Shown here piece after piece: positions 53,771-62,800 of a stretch of DNA of 64,000 nt (the stretch's first letter is position 1; each line of letters starts with the position of its first letter). Origin of the DNA: Halomonas sp. 54_146 (GTDB lineage: Bacteria; Pseudomonadota; Gammaproteobacteria; Pseudomonadales; Halomonadaceae). Below the pieces are notes generated by a model. It had not been told where the DNA came from, did not search any database, and worked only from the letters and a program-made list of their open reading frames with translations. The stretch is from NCBI RefSeq assembly GCF_001507855.1, contig NZ_LGEN01000010.1, forward strand, positions 42,842-106,841, read 5' to 3'. The position numbers and the translations under genes are program-made.

Positions 53771-54991
53771 CTACACCTTCCCTTGATTATCGAGTTCTAC
53801 CGCTTCATTCATGCGTGCGAGTAGGTCCGGCACGGCAGCCTGTACTCGGTTCCAGCTTGGAATAAAGGGCCGCTCTCGGGGGTTATCTATAAACAGATTA
53901 CCCGCTTCGAGAAGATTACTGGCAAATAGCTCTACGGCTTGCTCTTCGGTGTGGCGGTCAAGGCTTAACCCGTTCATCGTGGCATCATGGTCATAGGCTT
54001 CAATCAAATCCAATGCAAAGCGGTAGTAAGTGGCCTTGAGCGTGCGGAAATCTTCGCTGCTAAAGGTGATGCCCTGGGTCGCTAATTTACGATAGAGCGC
54101 CTTCGATATATCCAGGCTCATGCGGTTTAAGCCGCCATCCGGATCCTCTTCACTAACCGGCTGATGCTTATGGTCATAGGCATCGGCAATATCCACCTGG
54201 CAAAGCTGACGCAGCGAGTAGTTCCGGTGCAATTCGGACAGTACGCCGATCTCTAACCCCCAATCCGCAGGCATACGAATGCCTTCAAGCACATCGCTGC
54301 GCATAGCGAACTCACCTGAAAGCGGATAACGAAAGCTATCCAGGTAGTCGAGATACGGCAGCGGCCCGCACACGGTTTTCAGCGCCCGTAGCAGCGGCGT
54401 GACGAGTAGTCGCGAAACACGGCCATTTAACTTACCCTCCGCAATACGCGGGTAATAGCCTTTACAGAAACTGTAGTTAAAGTTTGGGTGAGCCACCGGG
54501 TACATCAAGCGCGCCAGCAACCCACGCTCATAGGTCAAAATATCACAATCGTGCAGCCCTATGACTTTTGATCGGCCCGATGCCAGCACATAGCCTGCGC
54601 AGTACCACACATTACGACCTTTGCCAGGCTCCAAAGCTCCCAGCCCGTGATCTTCCAGCTCTGCATCCAGAGCACGCAGGCGTGGGCCATCGTTCCATAA
54701 AATGCGCGTATGCTGGGGCAAGCGTGAGAAAAACTCACGTGCGTATAAGAACTGTTCGCGATTCGCTCGATCCAGGCCAATCACAATCTCGTTCAGATAA
54801 GGCACTTTAACCAGCTCATCGACAATCGCCGATAACGCGGGCCCTTCCAATTCCGAAAATAGCGAAGGCAGTATCAATCCCATTGGGCGGCGGCGTGAAA
54901 ACTGACACAGCTCCTGTTCAAGCGCGTCTACCGGGCGTCGAGTCAGGTTGTGAAAATCCGTAATAATACCGTTCTGATGAAAGTCACTCAT
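53771..54991 (-). CDS. gpgS: Glucosyl-3-phosphoglycerate synthase (GT81 family)
   Basis: Transfers glucose from a nucleotide sugar to 3-phosphoglycerate, the first step to the compatible solute glucosylglycerate. The 406-residue GT-A protein has the metal motif Asp148-Cys-Asp150 in GLHDCDILTY, preceded by GKGRNVWYCAGYVL, and DYLDSFRYPLSGEFAM, all as in bacterial GpgS. GGAGG lies before the ATG. It is second in an operon after gpgP (46-base gap). A mannosyl-transferring role is less likely because MPGS proteins differ in these segments. Confidence 0.88.
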   Translation of the reverse strand: MSDFHQNGIITDFHNLTRRPVDALEQELCQFSRRRPMGLILPSLFSELEGPALSAIVDELVKVPYLNEIVIGLDRANREQFLYAREFFSRLPQHTRILWNDGPRLRALDAELEDHGLGALEPGKGRNVWYCAGYVLASGRSKVIGLHDCDILTYERGLLARLMYPVAHPNFNYSFCKGYYPRIAEGKLNGRVSRLLVTPLLRALKTVCGPLPYLDYLDSFRYPLSGEFAMRSDVLEGIRMPADWGLEIGVLSELHRNYSLRQLCQVDIADAYDHKHQPVSEEDPDGGLNRMSLDISKALYRKLATQGITFSSEDFRTLKATYYRFALDLIEAYDHDATMNGLSLDRHTEEQAVELFASNLLEAGNLFIDNPRERPFIPSWNRVQAAVPDLLARMNEAVELDNQGKV

Positions 54992-55037
54992 TCGCTTACC
55001 TCCCTGGATTTACAGAACTGGCTTTTACACAGTTTTT

Positions 55038-55967
55038 TTACACAGCGACAACATCGCATGCTTCCGCCGCCTCTACACGGCGGTCATCTCGCCCCCACCA
55101 GTGGGCTACCCCCTCAGCCCAACCAGTCGGTCCTGTTGCCTGCGTGCGGTATAGCGAAGTGTTACTTGGCTCAACGATTAAGTCGTGACAGCCTCGAATA
55201 ACGACAGCTTGATCAACTGTATTCAGCATGGTGATATCGTTCGGCCCATCCCCCAAACCAAGCGAGAGTGGCGTACGCCCTCTTAAGGCGGTAAAACGTT
55301 TGATCAACCACTCTACGGCGCTGCCTTTATCCGCCGAGCGCCCCATAACATGCCAAAACCGACCGCCTTGAGTGAGCTGAAGCCCATCTCCTTCTAAAGC
55401 GCTACGAAAGGTATCCAAAGCAGCGTCGGTGTCATGCCATATCAATGGCTCACTGCCTTCCCGTTGACGAGCATTTTTGGCACGCGCTTCATCTAGCCCG
55501 GTTAGCTCCATCACTTCTAGAACGCTCAACTCACCCATTCTCGAAAAACGGATACCCTGTCGTTCACGCCATACTTTCAATCGGGCACGGATAAAACCAA
55601 TGTCCACACCAGGATGTTTAATAACAACGCCGTCCCTGCCACTGCCTGGGCGATCCAAGCGTGCATGGCACCATCCTGGCGGCAACCCAACAACAGCCCC
55701 ATTTTCAGCAATAAACGGCGTACCCGTGAGGCCTAATGCCTCACGCAGAGGAAACAACTCGGCACGCGTTTTGCTGGTAACCGGAATGACAGGCACGCCC
55801 ATCTGCTTTAGCCGAGCAAGCCAAGGCACAGCGGGACTGAAATCATAACTATGATGATCCAGCAATGAGCCATCTAAATCGGTCAAAACAAGACGCGGCT
55901 GCAACGCCGGGTCTGGCGAACAAAATGGCTGGGAGAGTGACACAGTAAGACGAGCGGATTCAGGCAT
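55038..55967 (-). CDS. gpgP: Glucosyl/mannosyl-3-phosphoglycerate phosphatase (HAD-IIB)
   Basis: A 309-residue HAD phosphatase of the MPGP/YedP family: nucleophile Asp30 in VLTDLDGSLLD, then PVIPVTSKTRAEL, and GLGDGPNDITML near the C-terminus. It would remove the phosphate from glucosyl-3-phosphoglycerate made by GpgS. ATG at 55967 follows GAGG by seven bases. The C-terminal ~25 residues after HWWGRDD are variable. Confidence 0.87.
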   Translation of the reverse strand: MPESARLTVSLSQPFCSPDPALQPRLVLTDLDGSLLDHHSYDFSPAVPWLARLKQMGVPVIPVTSKTRAELFPLREALGLTGTPFIAENGAVVGLPPGWCHARLDRPGSGRDGVVIKHPGVDIGFIRARLKVWRERQGIRFSRMGELSVLEVMELTGLDEARAKNARQREGSEPLIWHDTDAALDTFRSALEGDGLQLTQGGRFWHVMGRSADKGSAVEWLIKRFTALRGRTPLSLGLGDGPNDITMLNTVDQAVVIRGCHDLIVEPSNTSLYRTQATGPTGWAEGVAHWWGRDDRRVEAAEACDVVAV

Positions 55968-56239
55968 GGCACTACCTCTTTTCGACCTCAGCACATAGCT
56001 AAGATGTCATGTCTGGACTAACTAGTGGCTATCAGTAACCTATTTATTAAATTACTCAGCAAATTGTAGGCCAAAAAAGAGAAGTCCTATTACAGCAGTA
56101 CGTTACATCGTGCTTTAGAGATACAAAGCGCTATCCCCTTATTAGCACCAAAAAGAAGCGCCCTGCCTGCACCAAAAAAGAGCATGGAAAATAACGCAAC
56201 ATTTTAGAGCTACACGTATAAAAAAGTTTACCCAACCCC

Positions 56240-56267
56240 TTGGCAAAGCCTCAATAATAGCTATACT
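56240..56267 (+). promoter_or_regulatory. Sigma-70-like promoter of the candidate small RNA
   Basis: TTGGCA (56240-56245) and TATACT (56262-56267) are spaced by 16 bases, predicting a start near 56274. The 592-base gap between gpgP (start 55967) and the antitoxin gene (56560) holds this promoter, the RNA and a direct repeat; 55968-56239 shows nothing I can name apart from space for the gpgP promoter. Confidence 0.6.
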
Positions 56268-56273
56268 CAAATT

Positions 56274-56367
56274 GTACCCACTGGGAATCCTGTACACCCT
56301 CACCTGATACCAGTGGGCTGCAGTGAGCCAAGCCCTTTGTAGCCCGCCTCCCCCGGCGGGCTTTTTT
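56274..56367 (+). ncRNA. Candidate small RNA of about 94 nucleotides, family not recognised
   Basis: Between a good promoter and a good terminator lies a short transcript with no credible reading frame. Its 5' half can fold by the perfect pair CCCACTGG (56277-56284) and CCAGTGGG (56310-56317), leaving a 25-base loop; a single-stranded stretch precedes the terminator hairpin. It does not match 6S, SRP, tmRNA, Spot 42 or RsmY/Z as I know them. The layout suits an Hfq-type regulator but this is inference. Confidence 0.55.
56341..56367 (+). terminator. Terminator of the candidate small RNA
   Basis: AGCCCGCC (56341-56348) pairs with GGCGGGCT (56355-56362), loop TCCCCC, followed by five more T residues. 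No protein gene ends upstream on this strand, which supports a separate RNA gene. Confidence 0.85.
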
Positions 56368-56400
56368 ATGAATAATACCGGGGTTATGAATAATACCGGG
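56366..56400. repeat. 18-bp tandem repeat, two copies
   Basis: TTATGAATAATACCGGGG (56366-56383) is followed at once by the same sequence (56384-56400, last base changed). It abuts the T-run of the terminator. Confidence 0.75.
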
Positions 56401-56559
56401 ACATCAGATAATTAAATTAAGGAATACCTTAGACACCCTGTGCCGAATGATCGAACACCCGATACACTGGCATTACACTGCTGTCCTTTACTCTTTAAAT
56501 ATCGTTAGAGAAGCTTGGTCATGCTATTCTAAATTTGATAGGTTTTCTGAGGGTGTGTC

Positions 56560-56784
56560 ATGTACGCCATCGAGTTTGAAGCAGATATCAAAAATGAATT
56601 CATTCGTCTGCCACATTTTGAAAAGCTGAAAAACCGCCATGTGAAAATTATAGTTTTAGCTGATGATAGCGCCGAGCCTGATCATGAAAAAATTGTTCAA
56701 CGCCAACCAGCCAAGGTGCCACCAATTGCTTTCAAAGAAGAAATCATAGACACGGAACCTGACGCCAGTTGGGATCTAACCTGA
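56560..56784 (+). CDS. Probable antitoxin of a VapBC-like pair
   Basis: A 74-residue acidic protein starting MYAIEFEADIKNEFIRLP, the type found upstream of PIN-domain toxins in many proteobacteria. GAGGG lies six bases before the ATG. Its stop overlaps the toxin ATG by one base (TGATG), as usual for toxin-antitoxin pairs. The C-terminal half is polar and probably wraps the toxin. Confidence 0.78.
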   Translation: MYAIEFEADIKNEFIRLPHFEKLKNRHVKIIVLADDSAEPDHEKIVQRQPAKVPPIAFKEEIIDTEPDASWDLT

Positions 56785-57173
56785 TGCAGGTGCTAGATAC
56801 TCATGTGTGGTTATGGTGGATGTCTGGAGATGACAGGTTAAAGCCCCACTGGCGCAATGCGATTGAAACCGATGCAAATGTCGGGGTGAGTGCAATCAGC
56901 TTGTTTGAAGTGGCTTGGTTGGTTGAGCACAATCGCATTGACCTTGGTTGCACGCTGAACTGGTGGTTCGAACAAGCGCTTGACGCGTCAAACATAGCAC
57001 TATTGCCCATTACTCCCGCCATTGCTGAGAAGGCTGTTTCGCTGCCCAAACACCACAGTGACCCACAAGATCGGATTATTATAGCAACAGCGCTGGTGCA
57101 TCAGGCACAACTGTTATCGGCTGATTCGAAATTCAAATTTTATAAAGAACTAAGCAATCTTCTTATTCGCTGA
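56784..57173 (+). CDS. PIN-domain toxin (VapC-like ribonuclease)
   Basis: A 129-residue PIN protein with the acidic active-site residues in order: Asp in VLDTHVWLWW (N-terminus), Glu in ISLFEVAWL, Asp in HSDPQDRIIIATAL and Asp in LLSADSKF. VapC toxins are Mg-dependent RNases, often cutting tRNA. The start at 56784 overlaps the antitoxin stop; an in-frame start five codons earlier lies inside the antitoxin gene. Confidence 0.88.
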   Translation: MQVLDTHVWLWWMSGDDRLKPHWRNAIETDANVGVSAISLFEVAWLVEHNRIDLGCTLNWWFEQALDASNIALLPITPAIAEKAVSLPKHHSDPQDRIIIATALVHQAQLLSADSKFKFYKELSNLLIR

Positions 57174-57202
57174 AAATTAGCCAACCACCATCAACGTTAG
57201 AC

Positions 57203-57229
57203 ATGGAGGGAGCTTTAGCTCGCGATGAT
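57203..57229. repeat. REP-like palindromic element, copy 2
   Basis: ATGGAGGGAGCTTTAGCTCG and then CGATGAT; GAGCT-TT-AGCTC forms the hairpin. It matches the element at 35210-35238 in the shared core AGCTTTAGCTCGCGA. It fills the gap between vapC and the MotB-like gene. Confidence 0.6.
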
Positions 57230-57243
57230 ATAGGCGCATTTAA

Positions 57244-58242
57244 TTACTCAACGTGAATCACGACTTCTACACGGCGATTTCGTGCGCGCCCCTCTAGCGT
57301 ACTGTTGTCTTCCAAAGGCTGCGTGGCTGCCAAGCCTACGGCCCGCAATCTTTCTGGAGATACTCCCGCTGCCTCTAAGGCCTCAACGATAGCGATAGCG
57401 CGAGCACTGGAAAGCGCCCAGTTTGAAGAGTAATCGGGCGTGTTAATCGATTGACTATCGGAGTGCCCCTCTACCCACACCTCACCATCATAGCGCTGTA
57501 TGGTTTCAAGCAGGCTGCCGACTAATGATGTGCCGTTTGTAGTGAGCTCTGCGGTTGCTGAAGGAAACAGCAACTGATCTTGTACCCGCAAGCTTATCCC
57601 TTCAGCCACCCGGGAAACTTCCACACCGTCTAAATCCGGCAAATAGGCCGATGAATCGACACGCTGAGAAAGTGCCTGCTCCAAGGCGACGGCCCCCGAG
57701 ATAGACTCATCACTCACTGGCTGAACATTGACTGGGGGACGGTCAGTTAACACCACCATATAATCCGCGATAGGTGAAGAAAGATCATCGTTGCCCGCGG
57801 GCATCAGTAAGCGAGGCAAAGGAACGATCGCTTCAACGAGGGATGCACGTGTGGGAGCAGGAGCGGCTAACAATGGAGGCACACCGTACCTAATGCGCCA
57901 AGGCAAACCAGCGACGCCTAACGCAGCACTGATGGCCATTGGGCTTAATCCGGCTTCGCTCATTACCAGCATATCCTCACGCGGGGGGCGCGCCTGCAAT
58001 AGTGAGGCAGGTAAGGGAACTTCCAATGCAGGCGAAGAGGGAAAAACATAGTCGCTGGGCGTATCCTCATCAAACCATTTCGGGCTAGACGACCCCGCGG
58101 CGGCAATAATGATAACAAAGAGAGCCACCAGCAAAGTCATGATATCCAGATAGCTAATCATCCAGCCACTATTGCTATCGCTTTCGTGATAGGCCGACAT
58201 GAGCGAATCATGACGTGGACCGCTGCGGTAATCTTCAAGCAT
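57244..58242 (-). CDS. Orphan MotB/OmpA-like membrane protein
   Basis: A 332-residue protein with one N-terminal helix (MISYLDIMTLLVALFVIIIA) that keeps the aspartate of the MotB proton path, a long Pro-rich middle (residues ~60-190), and a C-terminal OmpA/MotB peptidoglycan-binding domain (VEGHSDSQS, NWALSSARA, GRARNRRVEV). No MotA-type partner lies next to it, so it is unlikely to be a normal flagellar stator. It may instead power or anchor another envelope machine. Confidence 0.8.
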   Translation of the reverse strand: MLEDYRSGPRHDSLMSAYHESDSNSGWMISYLDIMTLLVALFVIIIAAAGSSSPKWFDEDTPSDYVFPSSPALEVPLPASLLQARPPREDMLVMSEAGLSPMAISAALGVAGLPWRIRYGVPPLLAAPAPTRASLVEAIVPLPRLLMPAGNDDLSSPIADYMVVLTDRPPVNVQPVSDESISGAVALEQALSQRVDSSAYLPDLDGVEVSRVAEGISLRVQDQLLFPSATAELTTNGTSLVGSLLETIQRYDGEVWVEGHSDSQSINTPDYSSNWALSSARAIAIVEALEAAGVSPERLRAVGLAATQPLEDNSTLEGRARNRRVEVVIHVE

Positions 58243-58336
58243 TACTATTATCGCTCATTAAAGTTTTGAACCTCGTGGCCGATGTAACCATTTAATACAC
58301 GCCATGTATCACAAACTACATCATAGGCACTACATA

Positions 58337-58393
58337 ACAGGTACCATAAAACCGGTACCACAAAACAAGTACGACCTAACAAGTCGGTACAAC
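58337..58393. repeat. Four degenerate 14-bp tandem units upstream of the lipoprotein gene
   Basis: Units begin ACAGGTACC (58337), ACCGGTACC (58351), ACAAGTACG (58365) and ACAAGTCGG (58379). The 234-base spacer 58243-58476 has no gene; the divergent promoters of the MotB-like and lipoprotein genes must lie here. Confidence 0.65.
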
Positions 58394-58476
58394 ATGCCTT
58401 GTCATTAGGCATCCCAAAGTGGACATGGCAAACTAGTCTATCAAAAAGCCGTTTAGTAGCGAGAAGGAACCACTAG

Positions 58477-59214
58477 GTGCGCATGCCTCCCATATCAACA
58501 CGCTTATCTTATTTCATACGGCCAGTTAGTTTGGGGCTGGCGAGCTTAATGCTTAGCGGCTGCTTCTATGCCAATACGTCCCAAGCACCCATCGCTACGA
58601 CCTACCCCTATACTGAGCAGCAGCGCATGCAGGCGGCTCATCATTGGGACGTACTGGCTCGTCACGAAGCGAGCAACATCTTACAGCGCGAACGTGTTCG
58701 CAATCGCGACCTCTACATCACCCAAGAAGACAATGCCGCGCTACATGCTTACAGCGGTGGTGAATTCGGGCGTGGTTTTCGCACTCTGTTGACCAGCGAA
58801 CTAGTCTCGCGGGGGGCCAACCTAACCACCGTGCCCACCCCTAACAGCGCCAATATCAGTATTGATGTAGAAGTGATAGAGCATCGCGACCGTGGCTTTA
58901 TCCGCCCACCTGTGGGCGCTTTCACCGCACTTACCGCGGGCGTTGCCGTGGCCACTATACCCTTCAACCAATGGCGCGAGCCCGCGCTTGCCTTAATACC
59001 TGCGGGCATACTCGCCGATACCACTAGCGGCAGCTGGACCCACACCGGCAACGAAGAGATTATCGTCACCACACAGATTATCGATGGCGAACGAATTCTC
59101 TACTCGTCGTCCAATATTTACTACATTAATGCGGGCGACCGCCGCCACTATGCCCCGCACCGCGTGCCTCAACCGCCTGCCATCCCCTCTGTCTCCATCA
59201 CCGATAATTGGTAA
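58477..59214 (+). CDS. Outer-membrane lipoprotein of unknown function
   Basis: A 245-residue protein with a lipoprotein signal ending LMLSGC (Cys at ~29). The mature part has an alpha/beta region with LLTSELVSRGANLTTVP and VEVIEHRDRGF, loosely like CsgG/FlgO/LPP20-type lipoproteins, and a hydrophobic stretch FTALTAGVAVATIP. GTG start eight bases after AAGGA. It is followed after four bases by a FlgO-family lipoprotein gene, so the pair probably works together. Confidence 0.72.
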   Translation: MRMPPISTRLSYFIRPVSLGLASLMLSGCFYANTSQAPIATTYPYTEQQRMQAAHHWDVLARHEASNILQRERVRNRDLYITQEDNAALHAYSGGEFGRGFRTLLTSELVSRGANLTTVPTPNSANISIDVEVIEHRDRGFIRPPVGAFTALTAGVAVATIPFNQWREPALALIPAGILADTTSGSWTHTGNEEIIVTTQIIDGERILYSSSNIYYINAGDRRHYAPHRVPQPPAIPSVSITDNW

Positions 59215-59218
59215 CGCC

Positions 59219-59779
59219 ATGCTTTCACCTTCAACCGTCACCCGCCCCTTGCTACTGATATGCATTACACTGTTATTGGCAGGATGCGCCAATTTTGGCA
59301 ACACCAACACCCAAGCAGCGCCGCCTGAACCCGACCTTTCTGAACTGGTTCACACAGCCGCCGAGCAAATGGTGGCAAGTAATCCAGACATTACCCGCTA
59401 CAGCCCAATGATTGCGGCCACGTTCGTGAGCATCGACAACCTGAGCCAATCTTCAACGTTTGGCCGAATTAGCTCTGAGATTATGGCCTCAGCGCTAGCG
59501 CGCCAGGGTATGCAGGTGCGCGAAGTAAAAATGCGCGACAGCATGTTTATCGAAGAAAGCGTGGGGGAATTAATTCTTTCCCGCCAGGTACAGCGCTTAA
59601 GTGCGCAGCATAATGCCCGTTCTATTCTTATGGGCACCTATGCGCAAGGGCAGGATTACGTTTATGTCAGCGCCCGAGTGGTCCGGGCAGGCGATGCCAT
59701 GGTGCTCGGCAGCGCCGATTTCCGCCTACCGTTAAATAACAACACCCGCAGCTTGTTAGAAGGTCAAGGAGGCTGGTAA
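59219..59779 (+). CDS. FlgO-family outer-membrane lipoprotein
   Basis: A 186-residue lipoprotein (lipobox LLAGC) with a FlgO domain: ATFVSIDNLSQSSTFGR and SRQVQRLSAQHNARSILMGT. In Vibrio FlgO supports flagellar function in the outer membrane, but no flagellar genes are near here, and this family also occurs outside flagellar loci. ATG at 59219 lies four bases after the preceding stop; the ribosome binding site is weak, in line with coupled translation. The next gene is convergent. Confidence 0.8.
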   Translation: MLSPSTVTRPLLLICITLLLAGCANFGNTNTQAAPPEPDLSELVHTAAEQMVASNPDITRYSPMIAATFVSIDNLSQSSTFGRISSEIMASALARQGMQVREVKMRDSMFIEESVGELILSRQVQRLSAQHNARSILMGTYAQGQDYVYVSARVVRAGDAMVLGSADFRLPLNNNTRSLLEGQGGW

Positions 59780-59820
59780 GGCCTCCAACATTGCGGTTCA
59801 TGGTAAACAGTTAAGGGGGG

Positions 59821-62800
59821 TCATAGGGTTTTCTTCAGCAACTCTGCCATTAAATACCAGCGGTCACCTCCTTGCTGCATAAGAACTGCCAGCACAGACC
59901 CACCCTGACCCCTAGCGTTAACCATCAAATTCTCGGCCGCGCCAACCAGTGTGCCTGTCTTGCCCGACACGATTTCAATCGTGTCGGGCAATTCAATCGC
60001 TTTTAGCCGTGTTGTTACCGTTAAGGTACGTGGCTGCTGTCCTGTAATAGCAATGTCATGCATCTCCTTGCCAACGATGTCGGCAATCAGAGGGTAGCCA
60101 AGTGCTGCCTGAGAGATAAGCATGATATCGCTGGCAGTGGACCACATGTCCCGTTGATTCAACCCGCTAGGGTTGCTGAACGTGGATGCGGCCGCTCCTA
60201 GTTGCTGGGCTTTACGGTTCATGGCTGCGACAAACAAGGCCAAAGGGTCGCCCCCGCCGCCCTGTCTTTGCAAGATATCGAGGCCGGTCGTTCGAGCCAG
60301 CAACTGAGCCGAACGGTTCGAGGAAGGAATCAGCAGGTTGTGCAAAGCATCCAGCACGGAGAGCTGGTCATCGGTTTGTAGATTAGCCCCACTGCCTCCG
60401 ACCAGATCACCAGGCTCCACCGTCAAGAGCAAAGAAAGGTCGTCAACATGATCCAACACCACCATCGCTGTGAGCAGCTTTACCAGGCTCCCCGGTCTGA
60501 AAGGCAGCTCACTTTGATGTGCTATCAACTGACGGCCAGCATCATCCACCACCAGATAGCTCAACTTCGCCATGCTCTTAAGCACGTCGCTGAGTTTGAA
60601 TTTATTGGAGCCTTTGGCGACTAGCAGATCACCTAGCTGCAATATTTCTGTCAGTTGCAACCGAGCCTGCTCATTATTCTCGGGCAGCAGCACGGTGTTA
60701 ATGCGGCTTTCAAGCGCCGGTGCCAGTGCCTGCATCTGCTCGCCCACTAGAATGACAGATTCCGCCCCAGCTGCGCATATCGACGGCACCAGTGCTCGAT
60801 GATAGACGCCGCTTTCCTCGCCTAATTCGAGCATATCACCTAGTAGCAGATGCTTCCTGCCAGGCACAGAGCGCTCGGCCACTTGGGCCAGCATGGCTTC
60901 CATGGAGAGCGGGTTAGCGTTATAGGCATCGTCAACAAAGGTGACCGTTTTGCTGCCAAAAGATTGCCTCCATTCCTGGCCACGACCTTCTGGGGGCTCC
61001 AGTTTGCTCAGTGTTGCTATAATCTCTTGAAACGGTAATTCCCAAGCAACCATCACCCCAAACGCGGCCAGCACGTTCATGACAACATGAGCGCCCTGCC
61101 CGCCCAAGGGCAGAGTCAGTTGCTGGTCACCGACCTGTACGGTTGCACCGGTGCTCGGCACTAGGGCCGAGGGAGTGAGCCAGCGTATATCGCTATCAGG
61201 ATGGGTGCCGAATGTCAGCAGCTTGAGTTTTTTACGCTTCGCAGCGTCCCGCACAATCGGCCATTCGTTCATATCTCGATTAATCACCGCGTGCTTTCCG
61301 GGCTCCATTGCGTCGAAGATGCGGCTCTTTTTAATGGCAACCTGCTCTGTGGTCTTGTGATATTCCAAGTGAGCCGGCCCGACGTTCAGAAACACCGCGA
61401 CATCCGGCTTTGCGAGACCGGAATTCACCGACATACGGCCAATCGCCATTTCCACTACCTGAAAAGGAGCCTCCCAATCCATTGACGCAAGGTTCCAGGC
61501 TACCCCATGGGGCAAATTACCACTCAAACGGGAGGCACCGGTTTTCCCCCAATGACTCAACAAGGTCTGCAGCAATTTGACACTACTGGTTTTCCCGGCA
61601 CTTCCGGTGACACCTACCACGCGCCCCTTAAACCTCTGCCGCGCATAGCGGCCAAAATCCAGGATAGCATCGCTCCGTGACCTTACCTGGTAGCACGGAA
61701 TACCTGCCGGCAGGCCCTGCGGCTTTGTGCCTTCAAAGATCAACGCGCTCGGTTCGTGCGGCAACCGAGCAAGCCGCTCAACGGGAACCCCACGGCTACC
61801 TTCACCTTCACGAACCACCACCATATGCCCAGGCTGCAACGACAATGCTGTGAAACTAAGGCCGGTGGCCTGCCAATCGCCACTGGGTACCGACAACCAT
61901 TGACCCGATGTCGCCTGAGCCACATGCCACCGATTCCAGCCCATGGCCTGGGCTTTGAGTTCAGCGTCATCAGCCGTTTGCACCTCTTTCCTTGGGGAGG
62001 TTAGCCAGTGCAGCGGCGACACTTGCTCTTTGGGTGGTGCGGCATTCAAGCGGGGGTGCTCAGTACGCCTTATTGCCGGCTGATAAGGTTGCGGCAAATA
62101 ATGCTGCAAATACGCCACAAACCCAGACAGGTAGTGTTCTACGTCGTCAATTCTCACACGGAAACTATGATGGCGAATGAAGAAGCTACCTAGTATGCGC
62201 TGGGGGTTTTTAAAATAGATGGCGAACTCAGGCCAGAAAAAACCGTTGAGCAGATAACCGGCCCGAGTTTCAAGGGCGTAATAGAACTTGTCCAGATCCA
62301 ACTGATCAAGCAGCTGACGATGCTCTTCACTGTTTTGAAGGCGCAGGATCATTTTATGCGCGGCCATCATCAGTTCGAGCAGCGTCGGGAAGGTCGTGAT
62401 GCGCTCGATGACAAAATCCAGGTGCCCCGCCACATTCTGGATACCGAATTGATAGTAGCGCTGCTCCGGACGGTACAGGGTCAGCTCGTTCACACAGTAA
62501 CTCAGCCAGTGGTCGTGAACCTGCCAATGCTTTTTAGCAATGAAGTAATCAAAGGCCTTAACTACGGCGTTGAGCCAGCGTTCGTCTCCAGTCAAGCCGT
62601 ACAGACGCATCAGGCCGAAAGCGGCTTCACCGTCGTAGTAGATGATGCGAAATACTTCCTTGAGACTCAGGTCGTTGGCATTGAGCACATGCACCAGTTG
62701 GCCCGTTTCCGGGTTCTGCATTTGAACGATACCCAGAGCGAGTTGCTCCAGCAGTGGCAGGTAGCGTTCATCACCGGTGAGCTCGGTATATTTGACCAAT

